Part shown: positions 1 through 13,061 of the stretch, one piece after another
Layout of the letters: each line of letters opens with the position of its first letter
Position numbering within the stretch: position 1 is the first letter of the stretch
Source of the DNA: Leptoclinus maculatus
Taxonomy: Eukaryota > Chordata > Actinopteri > Perciformes > Stichaeidae
Direction of reading: 5' to 3'
NCBI GenBank assembly: GCA_032191485.1
Contig: JAVDOI010000003.1
Span: forward strand, 21,376,873 to 21,440,872
Length of the DNA: 64,000 nucleotides
Notes under the pieces: model-generated
The model's database searches: none
Told to the model about the DNA's origin: nothing
The model's input: the letters and a program-made list of their open reading frames with translations, nothing else
Position numbers and translations under genes: made by a program

Positions 1-2391
1 ACAGAGGCCATGAATCATATTACATCATGTAAGTTAATTAGCTAATTACCCGAATAGTTTTATGACGTTACATCATAAGTTATTGAATACTTGCATAAGT
101 AATTCAAAATGTTTATTCATCCGCAGCAGTGAAACTATTTGATTGCCGTACATAATGTACACAAAATGTTTAACATTTCAACTAACAGATATCACCATGA
201 AAGTTCACCAGCTGATTACTTACATTAAGACAATTGTTTTTTGTATTACAAGTCTTTTATACTGTAAATGTTTTATTCTAGGATTTATTTTTATGTTTGA
301 ATATGCAAATCAGGCATTTTTTTGTTTGAATTTTCGATATTTCTTTGTAAATACTCTCAACAGCCGTTAAAAAAAAACGAATGAAGTGTGAACAAACCTT
401 CAGAATAGAGAGGAATGAAAGTGTAAAGGTTGGTGTATTTGAGAGCTACTGAAGTGGAGATTTATGGATCAGAGTCTGATGCAAATCAGGCTAAAAGGTA
501 ACTCGGTGAATTTAGGAGAAATCTACAGATGTAGTAAAATAAACACCTAGATGGTCAGAAATCGTGTCTTTCAGTCAACTCGTGTGAGTTTTAGTCTTGA
601 AAAGGTTTAGAACTGCACAAGTCCACCCTCTCAAGGAGTGGACTGTATATTCAGTAGACAGTCAAAGGACGACATGAATTATTGAGCAACCATTTCAACA
701 AGCCTTCTCTGAACAACGCGATCAGTTGAAGGATCTTTATTGACAGTTTGATTCCCTTGTTTTACTCTCCAGTGTCCGTGCACACCACATGGAACTGTAT
801 CTACAATAACAGCACAGACACAAAAACACAGACATCTGCATCGTAGAGGAAACGGCGGTGATGTCACAGGATGCCTGCCGCCAGCTCGAAACACACACCT
901 GCAACCTCCAAAGTGTTTCTGAAATACAGTCGCAGTCACATGGGCCACTTCAAAAACGGTGTTTGTCTAATAGTGTCTCATAGTTCACCACACACTCTCC
1001 CGAGAGCACTGCGGTGATCTCCCGAGAGCTCCACATGCAGATTGTTAGGATGCATATGCTAATGAAAAGGAAATTAAGAAGCAGAGCCTGGAGGGGGATT
1101 TAGCTATACCCACCAAACAGGAAGTCCACCAGAAATAACAACAACAAAAACCCAACAAATACACATCATAGAGACATAGAGAAGAGTTAGTCAGATGAGG
1201 AACTACGACGTAATCCTTAGAACACACTGCATGTAACCTTTTCTTCTGCATCAGTTGGATCATGTTGTGCCTCGTCATGGATCCTTCAGGATCCTTTGGA
1301 GTGGAGGTGGGTCGGTCTCAGTGTGAAAGGAGAAGTTAACGTTGCTTATGTTGGAGACGGGAGTTCATCTTTAAAAGACGGTGTTTGAGGTTTGGTAACG
1401 TTTCTTGAAAAATGCACAGAAAACTGAGGAGTAACTTTTTGTAAGATGTCACACGAACCGTTGTACGAGTTGAGTTTTGTAACTTCAGAATGAGACATTA
1501 GTGTTTTCTGAAGGAAACGTCATCAGTAACAGATCACTGTTGAATAATTAACGTGTTTTATGATCAGACAATGTTGTGGTTAAGGTTTGGTTTTTAAACA
1601 AAAACTTGTTATAGTTATGGTAGCAATAAAAAGACGTGATTTTAACATGATTTCAAAATGAATACTACTAAAGACTCCATCTTCTGATCGTGAAATCTGT
1701 TCATGAAGCGATCTTATAATTGATCTTCAAGAACCTATTTATGCAAATCATTTGGTGACCTTGGTGCATGTCAGCTTAGATTATTTATATTATTTATTCT
1801 TTATGTTTATGTCGTCTAAGAACCGCATTAACGATTAACACCATATCTCTTCATCCCATTACTTCAAACTTTATGCGAAGGACCTTTGTTGCACAGATTG
1901 CTGCTTCAGCTGTAAGACTAAAAACAAAGTCTGCACTCTTCATCTTCAAAGCCCTCTTTTAATAAATGCATGTTTTCTGATCTGGTATCTGGAGAACCCT
2001 CTCGTCCTGCTGACCTTAAAGTCTTATAGCAAAACAAAAAGGTATTTTTCCTGTTGCCTTTAAAGCTTCTCTCAAAGGACCTCGATCAGAGCAATTTAAA
2101 GGAGTTAATGTATTCATTTGATCAACATCTAGTTTATAATTGGATTTACACAAATCGGACAATAATCAGTGTTGCATAAGAGAAGAAAGCAAGGGGTGGT
2201 GGGGCATGTTGTTTCAGGTACAGGTGAGATTCTGAGATACTAATAGATCCATGACTTTAAAGGTTCATGTAAGGAATAATGCTCCATGAGGTGTCTATTA
2301 TCAGGAAGTAATGGGCGACAAGAGGCCTCCTCATTTATACCAAGGTCACTTGCCAAAGAAAACAAATTAAGACCATTTTCCAGCGCTTTTC

Positions 2392-2897
2392 CCACAGACT
2401 GTATATAAGAAGTGGACGTAGTCATCGTGACATCACCCATTGGTTTGAGGACTGATGTTTTGAAGCCTAGAGAGCTTGGATTACGGTCGTCGCCATGCGG
2501 TTTCTTTTGGCAGCCAGTGAACAGGAAGCGACCATATTTGGACTGAGGAGGAGTGACGTAGAGACGCCGTATACGTCTCTGGGAGAGACCTGTCAATCAC
2601 TGTGTAGCCCCGCCCCTAAAGCATACCCTGCTTTATGGTCTGTTTGACTCTAAATGGACCATAATGTACTAAATGAACATCATGCTGTATTGAAGAAGAC
2701 TTGAAACTAGAGATTGAGACCATAAACTCATGTTTACAATGTTTACTGAGGTAATGAATCAAGAGAGAAGTAGAGTCATTTTCTCATAGACTTCTATACA
2801 ACCAGAGGCGTCGCCCCCTGGTGGACATTAGAGAGAATGCAGCTCTAAGACACTTCAGTATAGTTCTTCACTTTTCAGAACGGGAGGTTGCCGCCTG
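2392..2897 (+). repeat. Dispersed ~0.5-kb repeat family 1, copy A (longest)
   Basis: This copy runs from 'cagactgtatataagaag' through 'ccagtgaacaggaag', 'gactgaggaggagtgacg', 'tagccccgcccctaaagc', 'gaagaagacttgaaac', 'cgccccctggtggacatt' and ends near 'gggaggttgccgcctg'. The same ordered blocks recur six more times in the window. It is non-coding with no clear terminal inverted repeats or pol III boxes, so its class is unresolved. I believe similar sequence is widespread in percomorph fish genomes. Confidence 0.85.
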
Positions 2898-3790
2898 ACC
2901 TCTGCATCACGTCCAACTGTACCAATATCTGCACATACATCTGTGTCATTAAAACCTCTCTAGCTCATTGGCATTTATCATAAAAAAGCTTTTTTAATAA
3001 ATAAATAAAGCCAATCACTCAAATTGCATTAACCTATAAAGAATTAATATGCAGTACCATCAATACGTCAACGTAATTTATGTGTTACTTAAGAAATGGT
3101 TATTGCACATTTTAGAAGGGTTGCAGTGTCGACAGCTGGTGGCATTTTGTTAAGTCATGCATGCTCTTCTGCTTCATCGTGGGAAATGAAAGTGACTGAA
3201 TCTACCTCCCTGAAACAGGGAATAAAGATGAGAGTAGGTATCACTCGTGTACACTCTTGTACATGTGCTGTGGGCGCGGAGGTTCTCTAAACATCGTGGC
3301 GCCAAAAATCTATTTCGGTCTCAGACTTCAAAGAACCGGAGCACCAGCTACAGACAGAACAAATGAAACATTATGTTTACGAGATACCCAAATTGCACGC
3401 CGCGCCTGTTTAAATATTCAAGAGCAGAAACAGAGTGTCAGGGTTTATTTGGGGTTTCACAGAGAGACGCTGAGTAATGTCTTCATTTCATCCGGGCCGT
3501 GATATTGTGACTGGAGGGAAGGAATGAAATAAACATCGAGCGGAGAGAAAGTGAGGAGAAAGAAGTGGGGGAGAGGATATATTATGTAATATTACATGCA
3601 AGTACAGACATTATAAGATATATAGCACTGTATGTATGAACGGTAATGTTATTCACGCCATTTATTTTTGTCAGCTAGCTGCTCACACTTTGCTTTATTG
3701 TAAATCCATGATAAAAGAAGAGACGAGGCTGCTCTCATACAGCGTTCATACCCATACCTACATGAATCGTAGATAATTCCACAAAATGTA

Positions 3791-3820
3791 TTCGTAATTC
3801 ACGTCATCGTGAATTACGAA
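3791..3820. repeat. Perfect 13-bp inverted repeat with 4-bp loop
   Basis: TTCGTAATTCACG, then TCAT, then CGTGAATTACGAA. A fragment related to family 2 follows at about 3890-3955. Confidence 0.85.
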
Positions 3821-4681
3821 GTATAAAAAACCTCAAAAACTCTCAAAGGAGGTAGTTGAGTCAAAACGATCTTTCAGCCAGGAGACCGTTGTTCGTCACA
3901 TAACTTCTGTAGTTATTTTAAACCAAACCACGATCTTTGTAGTCAAGTCAAGCATTGGTTTCTGTTTCACATTATTCACAATCTTCACGGTCAGTCACAT
4001 TCCTCGTGCAGCATCAAAGCTTTTAACATGAAAGTCAAGCTTACAGTGCTGATATAATGAACAAAACTTTGATTTTGAAGATTTTGGGAATCTAATTAAG
4101 AAGTTGGAACCCCCCCCCCTGAGGCCTGCTGTATTTGCACAGTGGAGTAAATAAGTTACAGTAAAGACTGGCCTGAAGAACTAAATCAACAGAGAGATAA
4201 AGGGTTTAAAATATTATCCTGAATATGACCACAAAGCAGTGGTGGGCCGTCAGGGCCTGCAAGGCCTTCTCTGCTGGCCGAGACAGAATCACAAAGTTAT
4301 AGCTATTTTATAATTTAATAAGTTTTCATAGATACACTACATGTATTGTAATTTTTTTTCCCATTATCTTATTTTCTCATTGCACAGCTACTGTCTTCCT
4401 CAGTTGCTCTGCTTCCAGTGCAGCTTGTTTTAAGTAGAGCTTTTATCCAATCAGATTTCACCTCTGTGTCTCTAGGTAAGAAGAGAGGCCCGAGGCCTGC
4501 AGACTCACAAGTGAATCCCTTTGCAGTTTAAGTGAATGGGGACGATATTGTTGATTGTCATAGTGTTCAACCAATCAGATCTTTAGTTTGACATGTTGGG
4601 CGTATTCTTTGACGTGTCAGAGCCTGCTAGCTGGCCTAGCCATACGTGATTGGTCAGTGGGCTAGCGTGACATGTTGGGCG

Positions 4682-4917
4682 GTGACAATCCCAATACCTG
4701 CTGCCTCTGTCGAGCGGACATTTTCAGCCCTCAAACGCATTAAAACGTATTCAAGAAATACAACTGGGGAGGCTCCACTGTCTTCACTGGCGTCCATGAA
4801 TCCAGAAGGACTTCTTACTGGAACTAAAACGCACGGATGTACTGAACAACCGTGAGATTAAACTCTTTATTAACAAAGAAAGGAGGATGGACTTTGTCTT
4901 TAAACAGCAGCTGTGGT
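4682..4917 (+). pseudogene. hAT transposase C-terminal (dimerisation) domain, frameshifted remnant
   Basis: One frame (from about 4683) reads VTIPIPAASVERTFSALKRI followed by KTYSRNTTGEAPLSSLASM. This is the hAT dimerisation signature, typically A-S-x-E-R-x-F-S-x-L-K-x-I-K-T. Near base 4803 the similarity passes to another frame, reading LLELKRTDVLNNREIK and then LFINKERRMDFVF, which resembles the end of ZMYM1-like hAT proteins in fish. The frameshift and the absence of the rest of the transposase show it is dead. It lies inside the candidate hAT element and is antisense to the channel gene. Confidence 0.75.
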
Positions 4918-5672
4918 AAGTTAACTGCTTTTGTTTTTACATCTGCAGTAGCTTTAATATGCTTGTTTATATATTATTATTTGTACAACTTGTTTTTATG
5001 AAGATGGATTTTTGTTCGGTTTAATATGTGATAGGAACCATTGTTAAGTCCAATGTTGCTCTGAGGACATATTTAGCCGGTGCCAGTGTTGCCAACTTGG
5101 CGATTTATGGTATATCTTTGTATTATGTCTTTTCCTTTTACTGTGTTATTGTCTTGTCCTTGTTTGACCTGCCAAGGGACTGCAGATGCAAATTAGCTTA
5201 AGCTACAATCTGGTACAATGCATCGAATGGTGACATTTATGTTTAAACTGTACATGGTTAAATAAACATAAACGAATTTGGCCCAAAAGAGGCGGGTCTA
5301 TGAAGCAGTTTAGCCAATTGCTAATTAAAGATATAAATGAGTGACATACAATTTAGCCAATCAGCGTCCTCAAATAGATTCAGCTTTGGGCCAAACCGAT
5401 TTGGCCATGGTCATGCTAATAACTAGCTTTTTAAAACAACGAGGACAGATCCAGCACGGACAGTTAGGGAGTGAGGGATGAGGAGGTAAGGAGACATGAG
5501 AACACCAGGGCACACATGGAGAACTCTGTCAAGCTATATATTAAGCAAAGTGAACATCTGTTCTTCTACATAGTTGTCCTCAGTCTCATCTGCTTCACTT
5601 GGTCATGGAGGCATCAACATTTAATAGAGATGGTAGATTAACAGTGAAAACTCATCATAGCTTATATCTATA

Positions 5673-5790
5673 TATGTATGTGTGTGTTTTATATTATACT
5701 GAATATTATTATATGATATATAATATATATATATTATACTGAATATTATTATATGATATATATTATACTGAATATATTATACTGAATTCC
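5673..5790. repeat. AT-rich imperfect tandem repeat
   Basis: Units around 'attatactgaatatta' and 'ttatatgatata' are repeated several times within the candidate hAT element. Confidence 0.7.
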
Positions 5791-8187
5791 CTGTGAGTGT
5801 GACTAAAATAAGATGTCCTGGCGTGTTTATCAAAGTGTTATTTACTGCTTTTTTTCATGTTGGAATAAATGTTAAATATTTAACTGCAAAGTAGTAATGC
5901 GTGTTTGATACATTCATTTTTTTGCATTAAATCATTCTGGGATGTTTGCTGAAATTGATTGGATGGCCCTACCTAGACAATCTTCCACCAGCCGCCACTG
6001 ATTGTGGGTCATGATTACCTCTCTGAGCACTTTTTATTTTGATATTTCCTCAAGCTGATGTCACCCTCCTCCATCACACTCTCTCTCTCTCTCTCTGCAC
6101 CGTCTCTTTTTTTCTATGGTTTGTTGTTTATGCAGAGCTGCCGGCGGTCGCGCGGCGCTCTGGTTCACTCATTCATCATCGTAATCGTCCGGCAGGAAGT
6201 GGCTGCGCGTGAATGTGGCGAGAGAGCGGCGTGACGGGAATGACAGAGGAGCCCATCAGAGAAGGAGCGTGACTTGTTTGTGTAACAGGTCTCATTCGGA
6301 TTAAACCAGCAAAAACACAGACCGACAGAGCAGAGAGCAGCTCAGACACATTTACCTCTGATGAGGCTTCAAGTATGGAAAGCCAGAAGTGCCATTAAAC
6401 GGCTGTAATTCCACACGATTTATGTTAAGAACGCTACATTTTACTACTCGGAGAATAAATAGTAATTTGTCTGATAATATAATCCCCTTGCCTGCCTTCA
6501 TCGTCTTTTATTCATTGTAGTGTAAATATAACTATTGTGTTCGGTCACTGCAACAGGTGGGCACTATACAAGTGTCTTCATACGCTGATGATTAAGAATT
6601 GTACAGTTTGGACGATCACGTATAGATTTACCTGAGAATATGATCACCTTACCTTGTCTTTTAAAATGACCTTCAATTCACAGAGACGTCGCGGATCACA
6701 TTCTAACAATGGCAGACACTTGGTCTGGCTTTACTCTTGACCGATTCTCTGAATTTAAGAAGTTATCTCAACATAATCTACTGAACTTCTACTACCATGG
6801 AATTGATCCACAGTAAAAAAAAACTGACAGTCAGAGAAAGATCAAGTGTAGAGGCCACACAAGGTCTTGAAACTTTAGATTGGATCTGAACCTTCTTCTG
6901 TCTCTTACAGTTAACTTCCACATTGATAAGGGAGAAACGTTGACTCTTCTATGAGCTGGATTAAGCTAACTCAACATTTTCATACTGCAACTGCTTCACA
7001 TTAAAAGCATCCAACTAGAGAACCACAGGTGGGCTTTTATTGTGAAGCGTGAAAGCATCTTTTTCAGACAGCAGACGGACTCATTTAGAAACTAGCAGGG
7101 GAACAAAGTGGAGCTGAAGAGAGATAAAGAGGAGGTGGAGACCAAAAACAGAGCTAAAAGAGAGAGAATATTGGACTTACACTCATCGGGTGACACAAAC
7201 GAATGAATTATAATATTGATCTGTAACTGCTGAATGTGTAAATAAGGAAATGTTTGCAATCAAGTTTGACTAAAAGGTGGTGATGTGTTGCAGGTTTAAG
7301 TACAAGGCTGAAAACAGGTAAAGTGTTTTTTTAACAGATGCGTTCCCCCTCGAGTTGCTCAAATGAAATGTTGCTGGAGTGCATGTCAACACGCCTCACC
7401 ATTTAGCTGTAATGAAGGCCAGGTGTGTGTTCGTCTTTTCATATCTGATTCATTGTGACGAAGCCTTCCTTTGCAGGCTCCCGTGTAGAGGAAATGTATA
7501 TAATTAGCAGCAGTGCTGCTGCATGAAGCCAAAGCCAGCTCAGCACACTGAAACACATCCAAAACTCCCATCTGCAGCTGCCAACCAGCAGTCCGTCAAG
7601 CAATGTAAATTATAGAAAGTACTCAGAGTAATAAAACACCATCCAACTGCGGTGGAGGCGGATTTTCGCTTTCACCCCACATTAGCTGCAACTATGCAAT
7701 AATAAAATGAAGGAAATGGGCTGCAGCAGCGGGAAGTGGAGGTTTAACAGCGCTAATAACAGGCAGCGGGAATAAAGGATCCAAATGTAGACACAGCTGG
7801 TTGTTTATGTAATTCAGAAATCAATGAACAGGCGTACATTTGTCAGAGGAGGCTGAAAAATGTGAGGGGGTCGAGGCAGGTAGGTAAAGATGGTAATAGC
7901 TCTGATTTAGACCAAACTGGAGTTTGTTAACAGTCTGGTCCAGTTAGTTTTGACAGGCGGGAGACAAAATCTAACCCAAAAAAACATGACAGCATTCGTC
8001 GTGTTCAAAGGCTTAAAACAAACTCTGGTGACCATGTGAGTTATTATCTCGTCTGTAAGAAGCAGAAGAAGCTTGAAGATGTCGTAGAGCAGCAGAGTCT
8101 CTAAAGTCGGAGGTCAGAGGTGAATATATTTTAGAGGGATTCTTCCAGCCAGCTCTCACTGCCCATACGTCAGGCTGTGACGCTCTA

Positions 8188-8644
8188 CGTGGCGGTAGTT
8201 GTGGCGGTAGTTGTGGCGGTAGTTGTGGCGGTAGTTGTGGCGGTAGTTGTGGCGGTAGTTATGGCGGTAGTTATGGCGCTTGTTGTGGCGGTTGTTGTGG
8301 CGGTAGTTATGGCGGTAGTTATGGCTGTAGTTGTGGCGGTAGTTGTGGCGGTAGTTATGGCGGTAGTTGTGGCGGTAGTTATGGCGGGAGTTATGGCGGT
8401 AGTTATGGCGGTAGTTATGGCGGGAGTTATGGCGGTAGTTGTGGCGGTAGTTGTGGCGGTAGTTGTGGCGGTAGTGGTGGCGGTAGTTATGGCGGTAGTT
8501 GTGGCGGTAGTTATGGCGGGAGTTGTGGCGGGAGTTGTGGCGGTAGTTGTGGCGGTAGTTGTGGCGGTAGTTGTGGCGGTAGTTGTGGCGGTAGTTGTGG
8601 CGGTAGTTATGGCGGTAGTTATGGCGGGAGTTATGGCGGGAGTA
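8188..8644. repeat. 12-bp minisatellite (GTGGCGGTAGTT)n, about 38 units
   Basis: The 12-bp unit GTGGCGGTAGTT recurs almost without interruption. Variants are mostly GTGG to ATGG and GGTAG to GGGAG. Because 12 is a multiple of three and the unit lacks stop codons in some frames, both strands stay open: (YRHN)n on the minus strand and valine/alanine-rich on the plus strand. These are by-products of the repeat and not evidence of a protein. Confidence 0.95.
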
Positions 8645-8892
8645 AAGGAGGAAGTCTGTGTGTTGGACCCGTCCAGCTCCTCTCCCGCCCAACCTGTGTG
8701 TGCTTCAGCGGTTATACTTGCATCTTGAGATTTGAAAATCCTGTGTTTATGATTTCATTAGAATCAGAAAAATAACGATCAGAGCGGATCTTTGCCAAAC
8801 TTAATAAACTAACAACAAATAATCAGATCCTGAGTTGGATGAGGCTCATGTTCTTTACCTTCGTTAGACAGGTACTGTACCGAGAAAGAGAC

Positions 8893-8899
8893 AGGAAAC

Positions 8900-8948
<49 letters not shown>

Positions 8949-9108
8949 AGAGAGAGAGACAGGAGAGAGACAGAGGAGAGAGACAGGAGAGAGAGAGAGA
9001 GAGACAGGAGAGAGAGAGAGACAGGAGAGAGACAGAGACAGACAGAGGAGAAAGAGAGACAGAGAGAGACAGAGACAGGAGAGAGAGAGAGACAGGAGAG
9101 AGAGAGAC

Positions 9109-9144
<36 letters not shown>

Positions 9145-9265
9145 AGAGAGAGAGAGAGAGACAGGAGAGAGAGAGAGACAGGAGAGAGACAGAGACAGAC
9201 AGAGGAGAAAGAGAGACAGAGAGAGACAGAGACAGGAGAGAGAGAGAGACAGGAGAGAGAGAGAC

Positions 9266-9301
<36 letters not shown>

Positions 9302-9397
9302 AGAGAGAGAGAAAGAGACAGGAGAGAGAGAGAGACAGAGACAGAGGAGGGAGAGAGAGACAGACAGACAGACAGACAGAGAGAGAGAGAGAGACAG

Positions 9398-9431
<34 letters not shown>

Positions 9432-9449
9432 GAGAGAGAGAGAGACAGT

Positions 9450-9488
<39 letters not shown>

Positions 9489-9537
9489 GAGCGAGAGAGA
9501 GAGAGAGAGAGAGACAGGAGAGAGAGAGAGAGAAGGG
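8893..9537. repeat. Purine-rich (GA)n/(GACA)n composite repeat
   Basis: About 640 bp of GA dinucleotides are interspersed with GACAGGAGA and GACA blocks. A segment around 9008-9130 recurs around 9176-9300, which suggests internal duplication. The long open frames on either strand are simple-repeat artefacts. Confidence 0.95.
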
Positions 9538-9750
9538 TCTGACAAGCAGCTCAGGTCCTGAACCAGGACCTGAGCTGTGGAGGCTGTGACCACGTCGGTG
9601 TCACCGGCAGGATGAAGTCAGGTAATACCTCAGAGACGGCAACTTGTGTGGGAAGTTTAATCCTGAATGCTGGAGGAGAAATTGTGCGTGTGTGGGCGCA
9701 CTCAATCCTTCACATGATTAAATTCTTTTTTTGAATTGTAGGTCTTTGTT

Positions 9751-9778
<28 letters not shown>
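9751..9778. repeat. (AC)n microsatellite
   Basis: An uninterrupted AC dinucleotide run of about 28 bp. Confidence 0.95.
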
Positions 9779-9782
<4 letters not shown>

Positions 9783-10761
9783 CAGCAGTCAGTGATGGAT
9801 AGATGCTCAGCTGGCTCACACAACAATTGGCTGGACTGAATAAAAGGATCTAAGCTGGACCGCGGGCTCGCGTGTGCTGGATTCTGACTGCATCAATGAG
9901 AGAATGAAATAACAATAAGAGCGAGCGGCGGTAAGCGGCGAGGGAGGAACATGGAAGGAGTTCGTATCATGAAGCTGCTATAAATAGAAACGGGGAGAGA
10001 GAGACTGCTGGGCAGGAAACAAGACTGTGAGAAGAGATGCAATCTACTGATTTAAGAGAGAAGATTATTCTGAGGTACTCCACGGTCTCTAATGAGTTAC
10101 TGCTCACTCCGGCGGTTGTTAAAGCTAAACTGTGAACTTAAACCTTCCAAACACGACACTAAATACAGAACACGTCATCCGTTTTCCACCAAAATATGTG
10201 ATGTTGCAAAAATATACGTTTTTATGGCTGTTTGGGCGCTAAAACCCCTCGGTACGGGTTAGGGAAAGGTCGTGGTTCGGTTTAATAAAACTAGATCACA
10301 GTCACTCGAGTATCTTTTCTTATGAGTAGGATTTGTCGGTTGTAGTTTAGTAGACACAACATTCAAAGTAGGCCCCTCCCCCTCCAGCAGGTGAGTCCTT
10401 CTCCTTTTGGACCGAGCGTTGTCAGCTTGGCGCGTGGCCTCGTTATATTTGCATTTTTGTAGCTCTGTTCCTCTCGGATGCGATCTGGCACTCGGTCGCT
10501 ACATTTTTATAGACGTTGATTCCCAGAAACGTCCCGAACGCATCAGAATAATAACGTCCAGACAGAAAGCAGCAGCAGCGTCTCCAACACCAACAGACAC
10601 CAACAAACACTTCCAGTGGTCAGAAAGGATTACCGAGAGGGATTATTTTAAGAGGCTATACACATTTTCTGGTTCCTTAAAGTGCTTTTGTCTGTATGAA
10701 CGAATACATACAGAAAGAGAGTTTCTGCTCAACATGATTAAAGTAGCCGGTATTACTGATC

Positions 10762-10763
<2 letters not shown>

Positions 10764-10801
<38 letters not shown>
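10764..10801. repeat. (CA)n microsatellite
   Basis: A CA run of about 38 bp. Two shorter CA runs follow at about 10917-10936 and 10959-10976. Confidence 0.95.
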
Positions 10802-10805
<4 letters not shown>

Positions 10806-11019
10806 CTGTATTGTGTTTTGTAGCTTGTTATCACGACTCTGTCTCTTGCCCCCATAGTGCAACACAAACAGGCCCGAGTAAGGTGTCCCCAGGTAGTACT
10901 GCCCATCATCTCCCTCCCACACACACACACACACACCACAGGATATGAGAGGGAATATACACACACACACACACACAGCGACTACAAATGACACACAAAT
11001 ACACCAATTTATCCTCATA

Positions 11020-11135
11020 AAACGGTTCGTTAGATATCTAAAGTCACTTGTTACATGCAGTCTTTTCTGAATAAACTTCCGTCTTCACAGGAAACAACTT
11101 AGTTAGGTTTAGGAAAATATTTAAAATAACTTAAA
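11020..11135 (-). repeat. Dispersed repeat family 2, minus-oriented copy
   Basis: Read on the minus strand it contains 'cctaaacctaactaag', 'tttcctgtgaagacgga', 'aaaagactgcatgtaac' and 'cgaaccgttttatgagg', in the same order as the copies near 39.7 and 43.0 kb. Confidence 0.7.
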
Positions 11136-12657
11136 TTAGAGAAAATGGAAGGAAGCAAATCATTGCGTTTGAGGAGCTGCGGCCTGTAAATGTTTCACGT
11201 TCCACTGGATCAATCGAGACATTTCTTCATCAACTAATTGTTCCGCCACACGCAGTGAAGTCAATCCCGCCCGCGCACACAGGCCTCTACTGCTGCGGCG
11301 TTGGAAGGAAAAGCTTGTGGACTCGGAGTCCACTCCTCTTAAAGAGCGTGTTAGTTTTCCTCTGTTCCGCAGAGTCCACAGAGGAAATCCTCCCTCGTTT
11401 GTTCTTTAATGCAGCTCAGACTTCTCCGGAGAGACAAACACAGCAGCAGCAAAAAAAGACTAACTTACTTTTTTCCTCTTAACTTGAGCGATTCATTATT
11501 TACCAGACCGGGAGGAGAAGGAGGAAATGAGACTGTGTTCATGGATGACTTGTTCTCGACTCCCACAGTTAACGTATACACGTATACATACGAGGAAAAA
11601 CACAGACAGAAATAATAAGATACGCTTCAACGCACACGTTCATTTGTCGATTTAAAAGATAATTCTGCGCGTCAACAAGATTGTAGTTTAGTCGTAGATT
11701 TGTCGTAGTGACTTTGATTGACAGATGGTTCATCCTTTTCCAAACGGGTTCCAACGACGGCTCCTCAGATGGTTCTGTGTAACAAACCATCTCCTGCGTC
11801 AGGTTGTAGGACTTGTGCTGCATGTCTCTATTTCAGGGCCATGCAGCAGCAGGACGTGATCAACAAGCCCTCCAAATAAAACCACTAAATATGTCGGTTG
11901 TAACTTGTTGTGACTTGTCTGGGATTTGCCATAACTGCTAGAAATGACTGCTGGTTAAAGTTTGTTTCTGTTTAGAGAAACCTTCACGGTTTGGGTTAAA
12001 ACAAGCAGCCGCTCTGACTGATGCCAGCTGATTGAACAGCTGTTATCAGCTGATTGAACAGCTGTTATCAGCCTGTTATTAGATCACATCTGAATGCATT
12101 CCTCACAAAAAAAGAGAACGATGCTGAACGACAGAAGGCAATAAGGTGGCAGAACGTATTAACCTGCTTTACATGCAAGTCATATTAAATCTGACATTAT
12201 GGTAATACTCTGACCTTTAACGGGCTGAAAATAAACAGATAAATGCAATTAGTGCACGTTTCACGGAGCGCTCCTGATCCGAGTCGTGACTTCAATTTGA
12301 AAGCGCTCCTTTCTCTCTCCGTCTTTGCTTTGCGGCGTGAAAGCCTCCGTTTCAGACTAAAAAGGAGAATAAAAGACTCGTGTCTCCGCCTTTCTGAGGA
12401 GGAGAGATGTGTGGAAAGTAAAACAGCGAGCGCACACTACAATCTGCTTCCTTTCGAGTCTCCAAGTGCATTTGCAGAGGTCACATTTGACTGGAATGAG
12501 GCCACAGATGAGCAGACGAGAACAGGCAAAGTCAGTTGGGAGAGAACCACTGATTCCTGTGTGTGTGTGATCTGTTTTATTGGCCAGTGGACATCTTGTT
12601 CTGTGAGCTGAGGTTTGTCCTGCAGCTCTTGTTCAGCCTTCTTTTACAGCACGCCAG

Positions 12658-12811
12658 TTAGCCCCGCGGTTACATTTCTATTTTTAGCCCGGGAAAGTTG
12701 GGGCTAACCCCGCAGCCAAGCAAAGGCTTCAGCCTACTTCAGATCGCACACACAGTGAGGCGCCGGCCACGGACTACATGGCCCACAATGCCTTTCAGCC
12801 CCGGGGGCTAA
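12658..12811. mobile_element. Possible 154-bp MITE-like element with TTAGCCCC ends
   Basis: It begins TTAGCCCC and ends GGGGCTAA, an 8-bp terminal inverted repeat. A second GGGGCTAA lies at about 12698-12705. No target duplication beyond the possible TTA/TAA was identified and only one copy is seen here, so this may be chance. Confidence 0.3.
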
Positions 12812-12994
12812 GTGTAATAGATACAAACATTGAAACTGAAACGTGTATTCTGCTTTTCTATTCTGTCAACACGACTGTGAGCTACATGAGCCGTCTGTTA
12901 GAACCACGTTATTGGTGAGAATGTTTTAAATGAGGAAGAGACACTGACAGAAGACTTAAAGTCGGCTGAAGCCCGAGAGCACACAGATGGCCTC

Positions 12995-12995
<1 letters not shown>

Positions 12996-13059
<64 letters not shown>
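12996..13059. repeat. (GT)n microsatellite
   Basis: An uninterrupted GT run of about 64 bp. Confidence 0.97.

Positions 13060-13061
<2 letters not shown>

Larger units (their letters stand above)
4237..6000 (+). mobile_element. Degenerate hAT DNA transposon (candidate limits)
   Basis: The left end reads CAGTGGTGGGCCGTCAGG. The right end, read inward on the other strand, is CAGTGGCGGCTGGTGG, so both ends begin CAGTGG(T/C)GG, as in many hAT elements. Between them is a transposase remnant (4646-4915). No convincing 8-bp target-site duplication is visible (ccacaaag on the left, attgtggg on the right), so the limits are tentative. The right part contains AT-rich tandem DNA. Confidence 0.55.

Noticed and set aside
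8188..8644. Regular repeat spacing as a CRISPR array
   Set aside because: The units are contiguous with no unique spacers, and the DNA is vertebrate.
8823..9593. Long open frames of 240-256 codons on both strands
   Set aside because: They are entirely within a (GA)n/(GACA)n simple repeat. Composition is only Ser/Leu or Arg/Glu repeats.
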